Positions 31,299 to 31,611 of a stretch of DNA of 31,611 nucleotides are shown here, piece after piece. Both the position numbers and the translations under genes were made by a program. How positions within the stretch are numbered: the first letter of the stretch is position 1; each line of letters opens with the position of its first letter. The stretch is from Gnetum montanum (lineage: Eukaryota > Streptophyta > Gnetopsida > Gnetales > Gnetaceae): the NCBI GenBank assembly GCA_015680685.1, contig MNCI01004280.1:21903-53513 (forward strand), read 5' to 3'. The notes below the pieces were generated by a model. The model made no database searches, was not told the origin of the DNA, and worked only from the letters and a program-made list of their open reading frames with translations.

Positions 31299-31611
31299 TG
31301 ATGAGTGGCGAGGTACCCCTACACTCAACCATATGAATACGAGCATTACACGAGTGATCCGGTTGAACTCTATAGACTAAGTGCCTACATGCCTTATGGA
31401 AAACTTAAGGTTAATCATTTGTTGTCTTCCCAGACTTACTTGTATTTGTCACAATTGTATGGTTAAGTAAGTCTGAGGTATGTGATTTTTATATCCTTTC
31501 TGTTTTATCTCCTATGCTAGTGAGGTGAAGGGTAAAGAGACTAATTAACTAACTTTAACTAACTAACTAAGCCTTAATTAACCTAGCATTAGTATCCGTT
31601 CCCACTTACCA
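31299..31611 (-). mobile_element. 5' LTR of element C, partial
   Basis: The first 313 bases (+ strand order) match 25089-25402, including the 11-bp stem at 31431-31475. The rest, with U3 and the promoter, lies beyond the window. Confidence 0.8.
31431..31475. repeat. Conserved 11-bp stem-loop in element C 5' LTR
   Basis: Same perfect CAGACTTACTT / AAGTAAGTCTG stem as at 25221-25265. The loop differs by two bases while the stem is unchanged. Confidence 0.65.

Larger units (their letters stand above)
25089..31611 (-). mobile_element. Gag-protease-only Ty3/gypsy element, 5' LTR cut by window end (element C)
   Basis: The sequence from 31299 to the window end repeats 25089-25402 with about 20 differences in 313 bases, so these are two LTRs with the element on the minus strand. 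A primer site follows the 5' LTR, then one long gag-protease frame (31154 to 28017). About 2 kb without RT, RNase H or integrase leads to a short purine tract and the 3' LTR. It fits the non-autonomous gag-only class of plant elements that would borrow pol from relatives. LTRs are less diverged than those of element B, so C is younger. Confidence 0.8.

Overview
The window is plant nuclear DNA made almost entirely of old LTR retrotransposons, with no intact host gene. Gag, protease, reverse transcriptase, RNase H and integrase remnants are all of plant Ty3/gypsy type. One piece matches the N-terminus of the splicing helicase PRP22/DHX8. Heavy point-mutation decay, an 18-kb element and long AT-rich spacers suggest a large, slowly purging seed-plant genome. 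A gymnosperm is my guess, but nothing here proves it.

Layout: (A) 1-3553, + strand, is the 3' end of a gag-protease-only element: a protease tail, a polypurine tract and a probable 2.85-kb 3' LTR holding a captured PRP22-like fragment. (Gap) 3554-4341 is AT-rich. (B) 4342-22624, - strand, is a complete 18.3-kb Tat-lineage Ty3/gypsy element bounded by two 1.66-kb LTRs and a perfect 5-bp target duplication (TTCAT). Read right to left it holds 5' LTR, repeat-bearing leader, gag, protease, a 5.7-kb gap, RT, RNase H, a second RNase H, integrase, 3' UTR with tandem repeats, polypurine tract and 3' LTR. (Gap) 22630-25088 is AT-rich. (C) 25089 to the window end, - strand, is a younger gag-protease-only Ty3/gypsy element with a decayed tRNA-Asp-type primer site. 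Its 5' LTR is cut by the window edge.

The most interesting object lies in the protease-RT gap of element B. On the opposite strand, 11619-16027 reads as a multi-exon gene: seven exons joined by six GT-AG introns keep one reading frame for about 1,060 codons, broken only by in-frame stops. A probable eighth exon is acidic. Exon 2 resembles the FCP1/NLI-interacting-factor (HAD) phosphatase fold, exons 3-4 are an unrecognised domain, and exons 5-8 are acidic, proline-rich and helical. Because the gene is antisense to the element's RNA, its introns would survive retrotransposition. The sense strand has a possible splice donor and acceptor around the gap, recalling the protease-RT intron of Ogre elements. 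A roughly 30-bp hairpin-forming repeat occurs on both sides of the antisense gene and again in the 3' UTR.

All reading frames are broken, so every protein call here is a fossil. By eye the LTRs of B differ at about one base in six over the first 250 bases, and those of C at about one in fifteen, so B is older than C.
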